From NCBI GenBank assembly GCA_045579195.1, contig JAZNLR010000046.1, forward strand, positions 1-17,995: a stretch of DNA of 17,995 nucleotides, read 5' to 3'. This document shows, one piece after another, positions 1-7,606 of the stretch. The stretch's first letter is position 1, and each line of letters starts with the position of its first letter. Position numbers and translations under genes: made by a program. Origin of the DNA: JAZNLR01 sp045579195. GTDB taxonomy: Bacteria; Bacillota; Clostridia; Christensenellales; CAMQZB01. Under the pieces are notes generated by a model. The model made no database searches. It was not told the DNA's origin and was given only the letters and a program-made list of their open reading frames with translations.

Positions 1-1367
1 TGAAAGTTGTGATCGTAGGCCTTGGAAAAGTCGGAAGATCCATTTTAGAGAGTTTGTGTGAAGAGCGTCACGAGATCGTCGCCATCGACAAGGACCGTGC
101 CATCGTTGAGGACGTTGTCAACCAATTCGACGTCATGGGAATGACGGGGGATGGAACTGCGGTGGAGAAACTTTCTGCCGCCGGCGTGGAAAAGGCAGAC
201 CTCTTTATTGCCGTCACTGCGTCTGACGAGATCAATATGCTCAGCTGTTTCGTGGCAAAGAGAATGGGCGCAAGCAACACGGTCGCGCGCATTCGCGGCG
301 CGGAACATGATTCCAAGAGCCTTGCCTTTCTCAAGCGCGAACTCGGCCTCTCCATGATCATCAACCCCGAGCTTTTGACGGCGCAGGTTCTTTCGGATAC
401 CCTTCAGCTTCCGTCGGCAACGCGCGTGGAGTACTTTACGAGCCGACTCTTCGTCTGGTTTGATCTTGAGGTGAGAAGCGGAAGCGTGGCGGACGGAGTG
501 AGCCTTTTGGAGCTCCGCAAAAAGACCCCGGCAAAGTTCCTTGTCTGTGCGGTGCGCCGTGGTGACAAGGTGTTTATTCCGAATGGAACCGCAAAGATCC
601 TTGCGGGGGATAAGATCGGCATCATCTGCGCGCATTACGACGTATATCGTGTGCTTAAGACAATGGGCTTTGTCGGAAGGCAGGTCAAAGACGTCATGAT
701 CGTTGGCGCGGGAATGCCGGCCATCTATCTTGCGCGGCACCTCGTTGCGTCCAACGTTGCTGTTAAGCTCGTCGAAAAGGAGGAGGCGCGCTGTCTGGAG
801 GCGAGTGAGCAGCTTTCTGACCGCGTGGTCATTATTCACGGAAACGGAATGTCGCAAGAGCTTTTGGCGGAAGAAGGACTTCAATCCACGGATGCGTTTG
901 TTGCGCTCACGGGAAAGGACGAGGAAAACATCCTGATGTCCTTTTACGCAAAGTCGCAAAACGGCGGAAAGGTCATCGCAAAGGTCAACAGCAATGAGCT
1001 TTCCACGATGGCGGAAAAGATCGGAATGGGATCGGTCATCTCACCGAAAGACCTCGTTGCAGACGTGTTGGTGCGGTATGCGCGTGCGCTTGAGAAGTCC
1101 ATTGACAGTGAGATCGAAACGCTTTACAGCGTGATGAATGGTGGAGCAGAGGCGCTTGAATTCAAGGTCCTTGCGGACTTTGCCTATGCAAACGTTCCCT
1201 TAAAGGATCTGCACTTTAAAAATAACGTCTTGATCGCGGGAATCAACCGCGCAGGAACATGCATCGTCCCGGGTGGCGATGACGTCATCCTTCCGGACGA
1301 CCTTGTCATCGTCGTCACTGAAAACGAAGGCATGCACGCGCTTTCGGAGGCATTCTTGCAGAAATAA
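1..1367 (+). CDS. trkA: Trk potassium uptake system peripheral NAD-binding protein TrkA (first base missing)
   Basis: Cytoplasmic regulatory subunit of the Trk/Ktr potassium uptake system; it binds nucleotide and gates the TrkH channel. The window opens with tg followed by aaa gtt gtg, so the natural start is almost certainly an ATG whose A is the base just before the window. That gives 455 residues beginning MKVVIVGLGKVG; a GTG at position 9 is in frame but would cut into the first beta strand. Two RCK units are visible. The first has GxGxxG at residues 7-12 and an acidic D30 at the end of the second strand. The second has GAGMPA at about 236-241, where the third glycine is replaced by alanine, so nucleotide binding there may differ. 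TrkA-C-like segments follow each. trkH begins 5 bases after the stop, so the two are surely co-transcribed. The promoter lies outside the window. Confidence 0.95.
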   Translation, partial: KVVIVGLGKVGRSILESLCEERHEIVAIDKDRAIVEDVVNQFDVMGMTGDGTAVEKLSAAGVEKADLFIAVTASDEINMLSCFVAKRMGASNTVARIRGAEHDSKSLAFLKRELGLSMIINPELLTAQVLSDTLQLPSATRVEYFTSRLFVWFDLEVRSGSVADGVSLLELRKKTPAKFLVCAVRRGDKVFIPNGTAKILAGDKIGIICAHYDVYRVLKTMGFVGRQVKDVMIVGAGMPAIYLARHLVASNVAVKLVEKEEARCLEASEQLSDRVVIIHGNGMSQELLAEEGLQSTDAFVALTGKDEENILMSFYAKSQNGGKVIAKVNSNELSTMAEKIGMGSVISPKDLVADVLVRYARALEKSIDSEIETLYSVMNGGAEALEFKVLADFAYANVPLKDLHFKNNVLIAGINRAGTCIVPGGDDVILPDDLVIVVTENEGMHALSEAFLQK

Positions 1368-1372
1368 AGCCT

Positions 1373-2824
1373 ATGAATTACAGAATGATTTTTAACACAA
1401 TCGGACGGGTGCTCTGTGTGGAAGGAGCGTTGCTCGTTCTTCCGCTCCTCGTTTCGGCAATCAATCAGGAGGCGTGCTGGTTGGCATTCCTCGTGGCAAT
1501 CGCCGCGTGTCTTGCTGTCGGTGCGGTCTTGCTGCTCTTCTGTTCGCCAAAGGACACCACGATGTATACGCGCGAGGGGTTGATCATCGTTGCGCTCTGC
1601 TGGTTGGCGATCTCGCTGTTCGGAAGCATTCCCTTTGTCGTAAGCGGAGAGATCCCCTCGTTTGCGGATGCCTTCTTTGAAACCGTGAGTGGCTTTACCA
1701 CAACTGGTGCATCCATCTTGACGGACATTGAGGCGTTGAGCAAGGGGATTTTGTTCTGGAGAAGCTTCACGCATTGGATCGGGGGAATGGGAATCCTCGT
1801 TTTTGTCGTTGCGATTTTGAAGCGCAATACGGATAGACCCATTCACATTCTACGCGCGGAAATCCCCGGACCGACGATGGATAAGCTTGTTCCCAAATCG
1901 GGTGACACGGCAAAGATTCTCTATCTGATCTATATTGGGATGACCGTTCTTGAGATCATCTTCCTGCTGTTTGGCGGGATGACCTTCTATGAAAGCTGTG
2001 TGCACGCCTTCGGCACGGCAGGAACGGGAGGATTCGGCATCAAGTCAAACAGCTTGGAGGGATATTCTCCGTACTGTCAATGGGTGGTTGCCATCTTTAT
2101 GTTCCTTTTCGGAATCAACTTTAACCTATACTTTGTCCTCCTCATCGGAAAGGCGAAGGATGCGTTCAAGAGCACGGAACTCTGGGCGTACGTTGGCATT
2201 GTCGTCTTTGCGGCGTTCGGCATTTTCTGCAACATTTTGCCCACGTGCAAAGGTGCGGAAGAAGCAATTCGCCTGTCTTTCTTTCAGGCATCCTCCATTA
2301 TCACAACGACGGGCTTCTCCACAGCGGACTTTAATCTGTGGCCGACGTTTTCCAAGTTGATCTTATTCATCCTGATGTTCATCGGTGGATGTGCTGGGTC
2401 GACGGCGGGTGGCTTGAAGGTTTCTCGCGTGGTCATCCTCGTGAAACGCATTCGCCGCCAGTTAAGACGGGTCGTGCATCCGCGCGCGGTGGAACGCGTG
2501 AAAAACGACGGCAAAACCGTCGACGAAGAAACGGTCAACGAAACAGGGGCGTACTTCGCGCTCTACTTCGTGATCCTCGCGGTCCTCTTCTTGTTGGTGG
2601 GGTTGGATGCCTCCAACTTTGACTTTGAAACAAACGTCAGCGCAGTTGCCGCGTGCTTCAACAATGTCGGTCCTGGCTTTGGCGCTGTTGGGCCGAAGGG
2701 GAGCTATGCGGGGTACTCCGTGTTTTCCAAGCTCGTTCTCTCCGCTGCGATGCTCCTCGGCAGATTGGAGATATACCCCTTGCTTCTCGTTTTGATGCCG
2801 TCCACCTGGGCGAGAAAGAAGTGA
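1373..2824 (+). CDS. trkH: Trk potassium transporter membrane subunit TrkH
   Basis: Membrane-embedded potassium translocation subunit, 483 residues, the usual TrkH length. Four selectivity-filter-like P-loops are visible, each with the central glycine of this superfamily: SGFTTTGAS near residue 106, FGTAGTGGFG, ITTTGFST and NNVGPGFGAVGP near the C-terminus. Many hydrophobic segments separate them. The C-terminal GRLEIYPLLLVLMP is also typical of TrkH. Starts 5 bases after trkA with no convincing Shine-Dalgarno of its own, which suggests translational coupling to trkA. Its stop codon overlaps the mutY start. Together with TrkA it forms a complete two-component potassium uptake system. Confidence 0.95.
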   Translation: MNYRMIFNTIGRVLCVEGALLVLPLLVSAINQEACWLAFLVAIAACLAVGAVLLLFCSPKDTTMYTREGLIIVALCWLAISLFGSIPFVVSGEIPSFADAFFETVSGFTTTGASILTDIEALSKGILFWRSFTHWIGGMGILVFVVAILKRNTDRPIHILRAEIPGPTMDKLVPKSGDTAKILYLIYIGMTVLEIIFLLFGGMTFYESCVHAFGTAGTGGFGIKSNSLEGYSPYCQWVVAIFMFLFGINFNLYFVLLIGKAKDAFKSTELWAYVGIVVFAAFGIFCNILPTCKGAEEAIRLSFFQASSIITTTGFSTADFNLWPTFSKLILFILMFIGGCAGSTAGGLKVSRVVILVKRIRRQLRRVVHPRAVERVKNDGKTVDEETVNETGAYFALYFVILAVLFLLVGLDASNFDFETNVSAVAACFNNVGPGFGAVGPKGSYAGYSVFSKLVLSAAMLLGRLEIYPLLLVLMPSTWARKK

Positions 2825-3870
2825 TGGGCAAACCGAATGCAAAAATCGAGCAGCTTCCCGACCTTCTGCTTCCGTGGTACCGTGAAAACAAGCGCGATCT
2901 CCCTTGGCGAAAGAGCCGAGACCCCTATGCTGTCTGGATCTCCGAGATCATGCTGCAACAGACGCGCGTCGAGGCGGCGAAGGAGTTTTACGTTCGTTTT
3001 TTGAAGGAGCTCCCAACCGTTTTTGCGCTCGCCTCCGTTTCGGAGGAACGCTTGATGAAGCTTTGGGAAGGTCTTGGGTATTATACGCGCGCTCGCAACC
3101 TTAAAAAGGCGGCGACCATCGTAGCGGAAGAGTTTGGCGGTGCGTTTCCCTCTTCGTTTGAAGGGCTGCGTTCCCTTCCCGGCATCGGGGATTACACAGC
3201 AGGAGCAATTGCATCCATTGCGTTTGAATTGCCTTGCGCTGCGGTGGATGGGAACGTCCTTCGTGTTCTTGCGCGCTTTCTCGGCGATCACGCTTGCGTT
3301 GACGATCTCAAGGTGCGCGCGGCGTATGCAACCGCCCTTGAAAAGGTCTATCCGAACGGGGAATGCGGTGATTTTACGCAATCTTTGATGGAACTTGGCG
3401 CGATCGTGTGCGTTCCGAACGGAGCGCCGTTTTGCGAGAGCTGTCCGCTTGCAGAAACTTGCGTTGCAAGGGCGAAGGGAGAGATCGATGAGCTTCCCGT
3501 CCGTGCGCCAAAGCGCCCGAGGAAGAAGGTTGAGATGACGGTTTTCATTCTCGAAAGAGAGGGGAAGACCGCTCTTTGCAAGCGTGAGGAGAAGGGCGTT
3601 TTGAACGGGCTCTGGCAACTTCCGAACTGCCTTGGCGTACTTTCGGAAGAAGAGGCTTTTTCTCATCTTCAAAAAGAGGGCGTTTTGCCTGTTTGTATTC
3701 TTGAAACAAAGCATGAGCGACATGTTTTTACCCATCTTGAGTGGGAAATGACCTGTTATCGCGTGTCCTGTGGTGGGCGCGGGACTTACACTTGGGTTTC
3801 ACTTGCAGATGACGAGGGGCATTCCGTTCCGTCTGCGTTCAAAAAATGTCTTTGGGAGAAGGATCAATGA
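2824..3870 (+). CDS. mutY: A/G-specific adenine DNA glycosylase MutY
   Basis: Base-excision repair enzyme that removes adenine mispaired with 8-oxoguanine. I chose the ATG at 2824, which overlaps the trkH stop as ATGA; the reading frame is open further upstream, but that stretch lies inside trkH. The protein is 348 residues. Visible hallmarks: catalytic Glu41 in EIMLQQTRV, the helix-hairpin-helix LPGIGDYTAGAIA at about 118-130, catalytic Asp142 in VDGNVLRVL, and four cysteines C196, C204, C207 and C213 for the 4Fe-4S cluster. The first cysteine spacing is 7 residues rather than the 6 of the E. coli enzyme. A C-terminal NUDIX-like 8-oxoG recognition domain starts near residue 238 (MTVFILEREGK) and contains the HVFTHLEWEM segment. 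Overlaps the following protease gene by 4 bases. Confidence 0.95.
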   Translation: MGKPNAKIEQLPDLLLPWYRENKRDLPWRKSRDPYAVWISEIMLQQTRVEAAKEFYVRFLKELPTVFALASVSEERLMKLWEGLGYYTRARNLKKAATIVAEEFGGAFPSSFEGLRSLPGIGDYTAGAIASIAFELPCAAVDGNVLRVLARFLGDHACVDDLKVRAAYATALEKVYPNGECGDFTQSLMELGAIVCVPNGAPFCESCPLAETCVARAKGEIDELPVRAPKRPRKKVEMTVFILEREGKTALCKREEKGVLNGLWQLPNCLGVLSEEEAFSHLQKEGVLPVCILETKHERHVFTHLEWEMTCYRVSCGGRGTYTWVSLADDEGHSVPSAFKKCLWEKDQ

Positions 3871-4586
3871 GAAGAGCGAAGAAAGGGGCAAAAGTGATGG
3901 CGATCTTGTGCGCCGTGTTTCTTTTTGCATGTCTTTCAGCTTGCCAATCCCCCAATCAAAACACGGTTTTGACGGCGGACGAGGTGCATGCGCGTGCATT
4001 CTCCGCAACTGCGACCGTGGAAGTCCGAAGCGGACTTTCCACCGCGCAAGGGACGGCGTTCTTCCTTTCCGAAGATGGGATGCTTGCCACCAATTTCCAC
4101 GTTGTGAAAGACCTCTTTTCGAGTGGAGATGCAAGCGTTGTCGTGCGGTGTTATGACGGCCGTGAGTATCGTGCGGTTGCCCCCGTTTCCTATGACGAAA
4201 AGACGGACCTTGCTCTTCTTTCCGTGCAAGCGGAGGGTGTCCCCTTTCTCAAGCTGAAGAGAAACGGCTTTTGCGACGGAGACCGCGTTTACGTTCTTGG
4301 AAGCCCGGGCGGCGCGGCTGACACGTTTTCGGAAGGCAGGCTTCTTCGTTCGTTCATCAAAAAGGATGGAGTGCGTTGCCTCGAAACGGACATCGTCATT
4401 CGACAGGGAAACAGCGGAGGCCCTCTTCTTTCGGAGAGCGGCGCTGTGATTGGGATCGTGACCTTTGCAACCTCGTCGGAAGACCGAGGCGAGCGGTACT
4501 TCGCGGTTTCCGTCCGTGAGCTTGCAAAGCTTGACGGGTTTGACGTTCCGCTCTATTGGAACGGCTCACCTGCATTGAATTCATAA
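3867..4586 (+). CDS. Lipoprotein trypsin-like serine protease (HtrA-like catalytic domain, no PDZ)
   Basis: Predicted extracytoplasmic, lipid-anchored S1-family serine protease of 239 residues. The start at 3867 overlaps the mutY stop (ATGA) and has a GGGAGAAGGA ribosome site just upstream; an earlier in-frame ATG at 3846 has no such site. The N-terminus is a lipoprotein signal: basic MRRAKK, a hydrophobic core, then LSAC with lipidated Cys26. A catalytic triad is visible: His78 in TNFHVV, Asp114 in KTDLALL and Ser183 in GNSGGPLL. The oxyanion and substrate-loop region GSPGG precedes the serine. After the protease fold the protein ends, so no PDZ domain is present, unlike DegP/HtrA. It may degrade or process exported proteins; the substrate is unknown. 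It is the last gene before a strong terminator. Confidence 0.88.
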   Translation: MRRAKKGAKVMAILCAVFLFACLSACQSPNQNTVLTADEVHARAFSATATVEVRSGLSTAQGTAFFLSEDGMLATNFHVVKDLFSSGDASVVVRCYDGREYRAVAPVSYDEKTDLALLSVQAEGVPFLKLKRNGFCDGDRVYVLGSPGGAADTFSEGRLLRSFIKKDGVRCLETDIVIRQGNSGGPLLSESGAVIGIVTFATSSEDRGERYFAVSVRELAKLDGFDVPLYWNGSPALNS

Positions 4587-4627
4587 AAAAGAACCGACTG
4601 CAAAAAGCGTGCAGTCGGTTCTTTTTT
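4585..4627. terminator. Bidirectional intrinsic terminator between the protease gene and recF
   Basis: Perfect 12-bp stem: GAACCGACTGCA (4591-4602) and TGCAGTCGGTTC (4610-4621) around a 7-base loop. An A-run (4585-4590) lies on the left and a T-run (4622-4627) on the right, so it can end transcripts from both directions. The A-run overlaps the stop codon of the protease gene, and recF ends 14 bases beyond on the other strand. Confidence 0.95.
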
Positions 4628-4640
4628 CGTTTGTTTGCTC

Positions 4641-5744
4641 TTAGGTGTAAAACGCGTCGGCCTGTCCTCCGCGGATGCGGAAGATCTTTTCGCCGCCGTA
4701 AAGAAGCTCGTCGTCTACGTGTGTGCAGGTGAGAATGGTCTGCACGTTGCGGATGTAAGCAAAGAGCTTTTTCTGTCGGTTTAAGTCGAGTTCGGAGAGG
4801 ACGTCATCCAAAAGCAGGATGGGGAATTCGCCGCAGGTCTCTTTAAAGATCTCAAGCTCGGCAAGTTTCATCGAGAGCGCGCACGTTCTCTGTTGTCCCT
4901 GCGAGCCGAAAAGACGCATATCCGTTCCGTTTGCAAGAATGCGGATGTCATCGCGGTGCGGGCCGGTCGTTGTGAACCCCAAAGAAACGTCCTTTTCGAA
5001 GTTTTCGCGAAGCTTTTCGTTCAGCGTTGCCTCCAAAATGGCATCTGTTTCCGCGTCTGCGCCCGTTCCGGCGTACGAGAGGGAAAGCTCCTCCTTGCCG
5101 TCGGTCAGGAAGGCGTGCACCTCTTTTGCGTGCGAGCTTAGGCGCTTGACGAACTCTTTGCGCTGTCTGACGATGCGTGCGCCTTCGTGTGCGAGCTGTG
5201 CATCCCAAACGGGGAGCATCTCCTTCAAAGCGCTTGGCTGAGTCTTCTTGATGAGGACGTTGCGCTGTTTGAGGGCGCGGTTATATCGCATCAGCGTGTA
5301 GTAGTACGCCTTTGACATCTGGCTCAAATCGACGTCCATAAAGCGGCGGCGCTCTTCCGGAGTCTCCTTGACGAGGCGAAGCTCGTCAGGGGAGAAGAAG
5401 ACTGCGTTCAGCTTGCCGAAAAGCTCTCCCATTTTGAGGATGGGAAGCCCGTTGATTCGGATGCGCTTGTTTTCGCTTTTGGAGAGAAAGATCTCCACGG
5501 TGGAAACGCCGTCCTTGCGGACGACTTCCAAGGAGACCGAGCCGTTGTCCTGGTCGCGGAGAATGAGCTGGCGGTCTCGGGTGGCGCGGGGAGAATATCC
5601 CGTGGCGCAGAGGTAAACTGCCTCCAAGAGGTTGGTCTTTCCTTGCGCGTTATCGCCGCAGAGGAGATTGAGCGACGGAGAGAACTCCGCGCTTTGCGAC
5701 GTATAGTTTCTGAAGTTTTTCAGTTCGATGCGCTTAACGTACAT
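4641..5744 (-). CDS. recF: DNA replication and repair protein RecF
   Basis: SMC-like ATPase that loads RecA at single-strand gaps together with RecO and RecR. The start used is the ATG at 5744 (MYVKRIELKNFRNY), because GGGAG sits 7 bases upstream; an in-frame TTG at 5762 would lie upstream of that site. The protein is 367 residues, the normal RecF length. Walker A is GDNAQGKT at residues 30-37, the ABC signature SQGQQR lies at about 281-286, and Walker B is PILLLDDVLSELD with the DD at about 313-314. It is divergent from dnaA and alone in its transcription unit here. In many Firmicutes recF sits downstream of dnaA-dnaN on the same strand, so the arrangement is unusual. Confidence 0.96.
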   Translation of the reverse strand: MYVKRIELKNFRNYTSQSAEFSPSLNLLCGDNAQGKTNLLEAVYLCATGYSPRATRDRQLILRDQDNGSVSLEVVRKDGVSTVEIFLSKSENKRIRINGLPILKMGELFGKLNAVFFSPDELRLVKETPEERRRFMDVDLSQMSKAYYYTLMRYNRALKQRNVLIKKTQPSALKEMLPVWDAQLAHEGARIVRQRKEFVKRLSSHAKEVHAFLTDGKEELSLSYAGTGADAETDAILEATLNEKLRENFEKDVSLGFTTTGPHRDDIRILANGTDMRLFGSQGQQRTCALSMKLAELEIFKETCGEFPILLLDDVLSELDLNRQKKLFAYIRNVQTILTCTHVDDELLYGGEKIFRIRGGQADAFYT

Positions 5745-5807
5745 CCGTCTTCTCCCGGGCAAGTGACGGAAAGCAAAAAATCATTTCGAAAATGTGGCGA
5801 AAAGATT

Positions 5808-5842
5808 TTGCATTCCGCAAAGTTTGTTATATAATTGAAAAG
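5808..5842 (+). promoter_or_regulatory. Predicted sigma-A promoter of dnaA
   Basis: TTGCAT (5808-5813) and a perfect TATAAT (5830-5835) with a 16-base spacer point rightward toward dnaA. Initiation would fall near 5842 and leave a leader of about 105 bases. A weak DnaA-box-like sequence (TGTGGCGAA at 5793-5801, other strand TTCGCCACA) lies just upstream and could take part in autoregulation, but it is only a partial match. Confidence 0.7.
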
Positions 5843-5864
5843 AAGAGCGATGCTCATTCAAAAG

Positions 5865-5906
5865 AGAACCGCGTGCCTTTTTTCTTATTATATCATAGAA
5901 CCGCGT
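5865..5906. repeat. Pair of 10-bp direct repeats, AGAACCGCGT, 32 bp apart
   Basis: Exact copies at 5865-5874 and 5897-5906. The offset of 32 bp is close to three helical turns, so a protein bound at both would sit on one face of the DNA. The second copy lies in the spacer of the predicted recF promoter, and both are within the predicted dnaA leader. A 7-bp inverted pair (GCGTGCC at 5871-5877 and GGCACGC at 5911-5917) overlaps the same area. Operator function is an inference. Confidence 0.5.
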
Positions 5907-5915
5907 ATTTGGCAC
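5880..5915 (-). promoter_or_regulatory. Predicted sigma-A promoter of recF
   Basis: On the minus strand, GTGCCA (plus coordinates 5915-5910, 4 of 6 matches to TTGACA) is followed after 17 bases by a perfect TATAAT (5892-5887). Initiation would be near 5880 going left. That is to the right of the predicted dnaA start point, so the two divergent transcripts would overlap by about 40 bases. Confidence 0.5.
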
Positions 5916-5946
5916 GCATTTTATGGAAAATTCAGAGGTGTTTTAT

Positions 5947-7299
5947 ATGACGTGTAAAGAACTTTGGGCGAAAATGTGCGAAAGACTTCAGGTGCGAATC
6001 CAATCCTGGAGTTATGACGTTTGGATCGAGAAGCTTGAGCCACTCACCATTCGTGACAACGTTCTTGTTCTTGTTGCGCCCTCCGCGCTGAACATCAACG
6101 TCATTCAGGACAAGTATCTCGATGAATTCCGCGCCGTCTTGAAAGAGCTTGACACCTTTGTGACCGAAGTGGAATTCCGCCCGAACGACCCCGACCTTGC
6201 GATGCTCACGCAGGCCAACGTTTCGACGGCGAACCAAAAGACCGTGGAGGAGCAGCCTTCCTTCACCTTCAACCCGAAGTTCACGTTCGATTCCTTTGTC
6301 GTCGGTGAGTCCAATAAGTTCCTCTACGCCGTGGCGAACCGCGTTGCAAAGGAGCCGGGCATGGCAGGCCTCAATCCGTTGTTCATCTATGGCGGTGTCG
6401 GCCTTGGAAAGACCCACATCATGCACGCGATCGGAAACGAGCTTCTTGCAAAGCAGCCCAACCTCAAGGTGATTTACTCCACGAGTGAGAAGTTTACCAA
6501 CGAGCTTATTGAATCCATCCGCATGTCGAAGGAGCGCCCGTCTTACAACCACGACTTCCGCGAGAAGTACCGTTCGGCAGACGTTCTTATGATTGACGAC
6601 ATTCAGTTCATCGAGGGCAAGCAGGGAACGCAGGAAGAGTTCTTCCACACGTTCAATGACCTCATTGACAAGAACAAGCAGATCATCATCACGTCCGACC
6701 GTCAGCCGCGTGAGATCCCGACCCTTGAGGACCGTCTTCGCACCCGCTTTGAGATGGGCATGATTGCGGACGTTCAGCATCCTGACCTCGAAACCAAGAT
6801 TGCCATTTTGCAGAAGAAGGCGGAACAGGAGAGATACCTCGTTCCCAACGACGTTTTGACGATGATCGCGCAGCGCGTTGAATCCAACGTGCGCGAAATG
6901 CAGGGGCTTCTTTCCAAGGTTGCGTTCTATGGCCAGCTTCTCAACCAGCCTGTGACGATGGAGCTTGCGATGGAGGCGATCAAAGACCACATCGACAACC
7001 GCCAGGAAGCACTCTCCGCGGATTACATCATTGACGTTGTCTGTAAGTACTTCAACATTTCCAAGGATGACATCAAAGGGAAGAAGAAGACCAAAGAAAT
7101 CGTCGTTCCGCGCCAGATCTGCATTTATTTAATTTACGACATCCTAGGCCTTCCCCTTGCTTCCATCGGACAGCAATTCGGTGGGCGCGACCATACGACG
7201 GTCATTCATGCGCGAGACAAGATCGCTGAAGGGCAGAAGACGGATTCGCGCCTTGCGATGCAGATCAAAGATCTTCGCAATATGATCAACGGACAATAA
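5947..7299 (+). CDS. dnaA: Chromosomal replication initiator protein DnaA
   Basis: AAA+ ATPase that binds DnaA boxes and melts the origin. I chose the ATG at 5947 (MTCKELWAKMCERL), giving 450 residues: AGAGGTG lies 6 bases upstream, while the in-frame ATG at 5923 has no ribosome site. Domain I covers about 1-80 and a linker follows to about 110. Walker A is GGVGLGKT at 149-156 and Walker B is VLMIDDIQF near 213-220; a DRLRTRFEMG segment carries the sensor/arginine region. Domain IV contains the DnaA signature GGRDHTTV at about 412-419 for DNA binding. A terminator lies 11 bases after the stop, so dnaN is not co-transcribed. A cluster of DnaA boxes lies 260 bases downstream. Confidence 0.98.
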   Translation: MTCKELWAKMCERLQVRIQSWSYDVWIEKLEPLTIRDNVLVLVAPSALNINVIQDKYLDEFRAVLKELDTFVTEVEFRPNDPDLAMLTQANVSTANQKTVEEQPSFTFNPKFTFDSFVVGESNKFLYAVANRVAKEPGMAGLNPLFIYGGVGLGKTHIMHAIGNELLAKQPNLKVIYSTSEKFTNELIESIRMSKERPSYNHDFREKYRSADVLMIDDIQFIEGKQGTQEEFFHTFNDLIDKNKQIIITSDRQPREIPTLEDRLRTRFEMGMIADVQHPDLETKIAILQKKAEQERYLVPNDVLTMIAQRVESNVREMQGLLSKVAFYGQLLNQPVTMELAMEAIKDHIDNRQEALSADYIIDVVCKYFNISKDDIKGKKKTKEIVVPRQICIYLIYDILGLPLASIGQQFGGRDHTTVIHARDKIAEGQKTDSRLAMQIKDLRNMINGQ

Positions 7300-7310
7300 T
7301 CGAAGAAAAT

Positions 7311-7344
7311 GCCCCGCAAGGAGAAATTTGTGGGGCTTTTTTTT
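7311..7344 (+). terminator. Intrinsic terminator of dnaA
   Basis: Eight-bp stem, GCCCCGCA (7311-7318) and TGTGGGGC (7329-7336) with one G-U pair and a 10-base loop, followed by eight T (7337-7344). Confidence 0.9.
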
Positions 7345-7443
7345 GTGCAGTTTGAACGGCAAAAACCCCAAAAACAGGCAGTGCTTCCAAAAAATTATGA
7401 AAATTGGTGTGAGAAGACGCAAAACGGGGAAAGGGAAAGACGG

Positions 7444-7470
7444 AAAAGCGTTCCAAAAGGAGCGCTTTTT
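7444..7470 (+). terminator. Second terminator-like hairpin in the dnaA-downstream region
   Basis: Eleven-bp stem, AAAAGCGTTCC (7444-7454) and GGAGCGCTTTT (7459-7469) with one G-U pair and an AAAA loop, ending in five T. No gene that I can support ends just before it. It could back up the dnaA terminator, insulate the origin, or end a small unannotated transcript. Confidence 0.4.
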
Positions 7471-7555
7471 GTGTTGGGAAAGAAACGCAACCGAACGCGC
7501 GTGTGCGTGCGGAGTGAAACTTGTCGCTCGAAGCTGTGTGAGAAATAGGAGCGGA

Positions 7556-7606
7556 AACTTATCCACAAGGAAAGTGGATAAGTTGTGCACAAAAAAATGT
7601 GCAAAA
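7556..7606. other. oriC-like cluster of DnaA boxes
   Basis: A perfect TTATCCACA lies at 7559-7567. A near-perfect inverted copy (TTATCCACT on the minus strand, 7573-7581) forms with it an 11-bp inverted repeat, AACTTATCCAC (7556-7566) and GTGGATAAGTT (7574-7584), around 7 bases. A third site, TTGTGCACA (7583-7591, itself palindromic), and a fourth on the minus strand, TTTTGCACA (7606-7598), both fit the relaxed TTNTNCACA consensus. Very A/T-rich DNA follows (about 7587-7690), suitable for unwinding. The position just after dnaA is typical of bacterial origins. No clear run of DnaA-trios was seen. Replication origin function is inferred from these boxes and the neighbourhood. Confidence 0.78.

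Noticed and set aside
2704..3735. A 343-codon open frame antisense to mutY
   Set aside because: Opposite strand of a gene with clear catalytic motifs; the translation has no family character.
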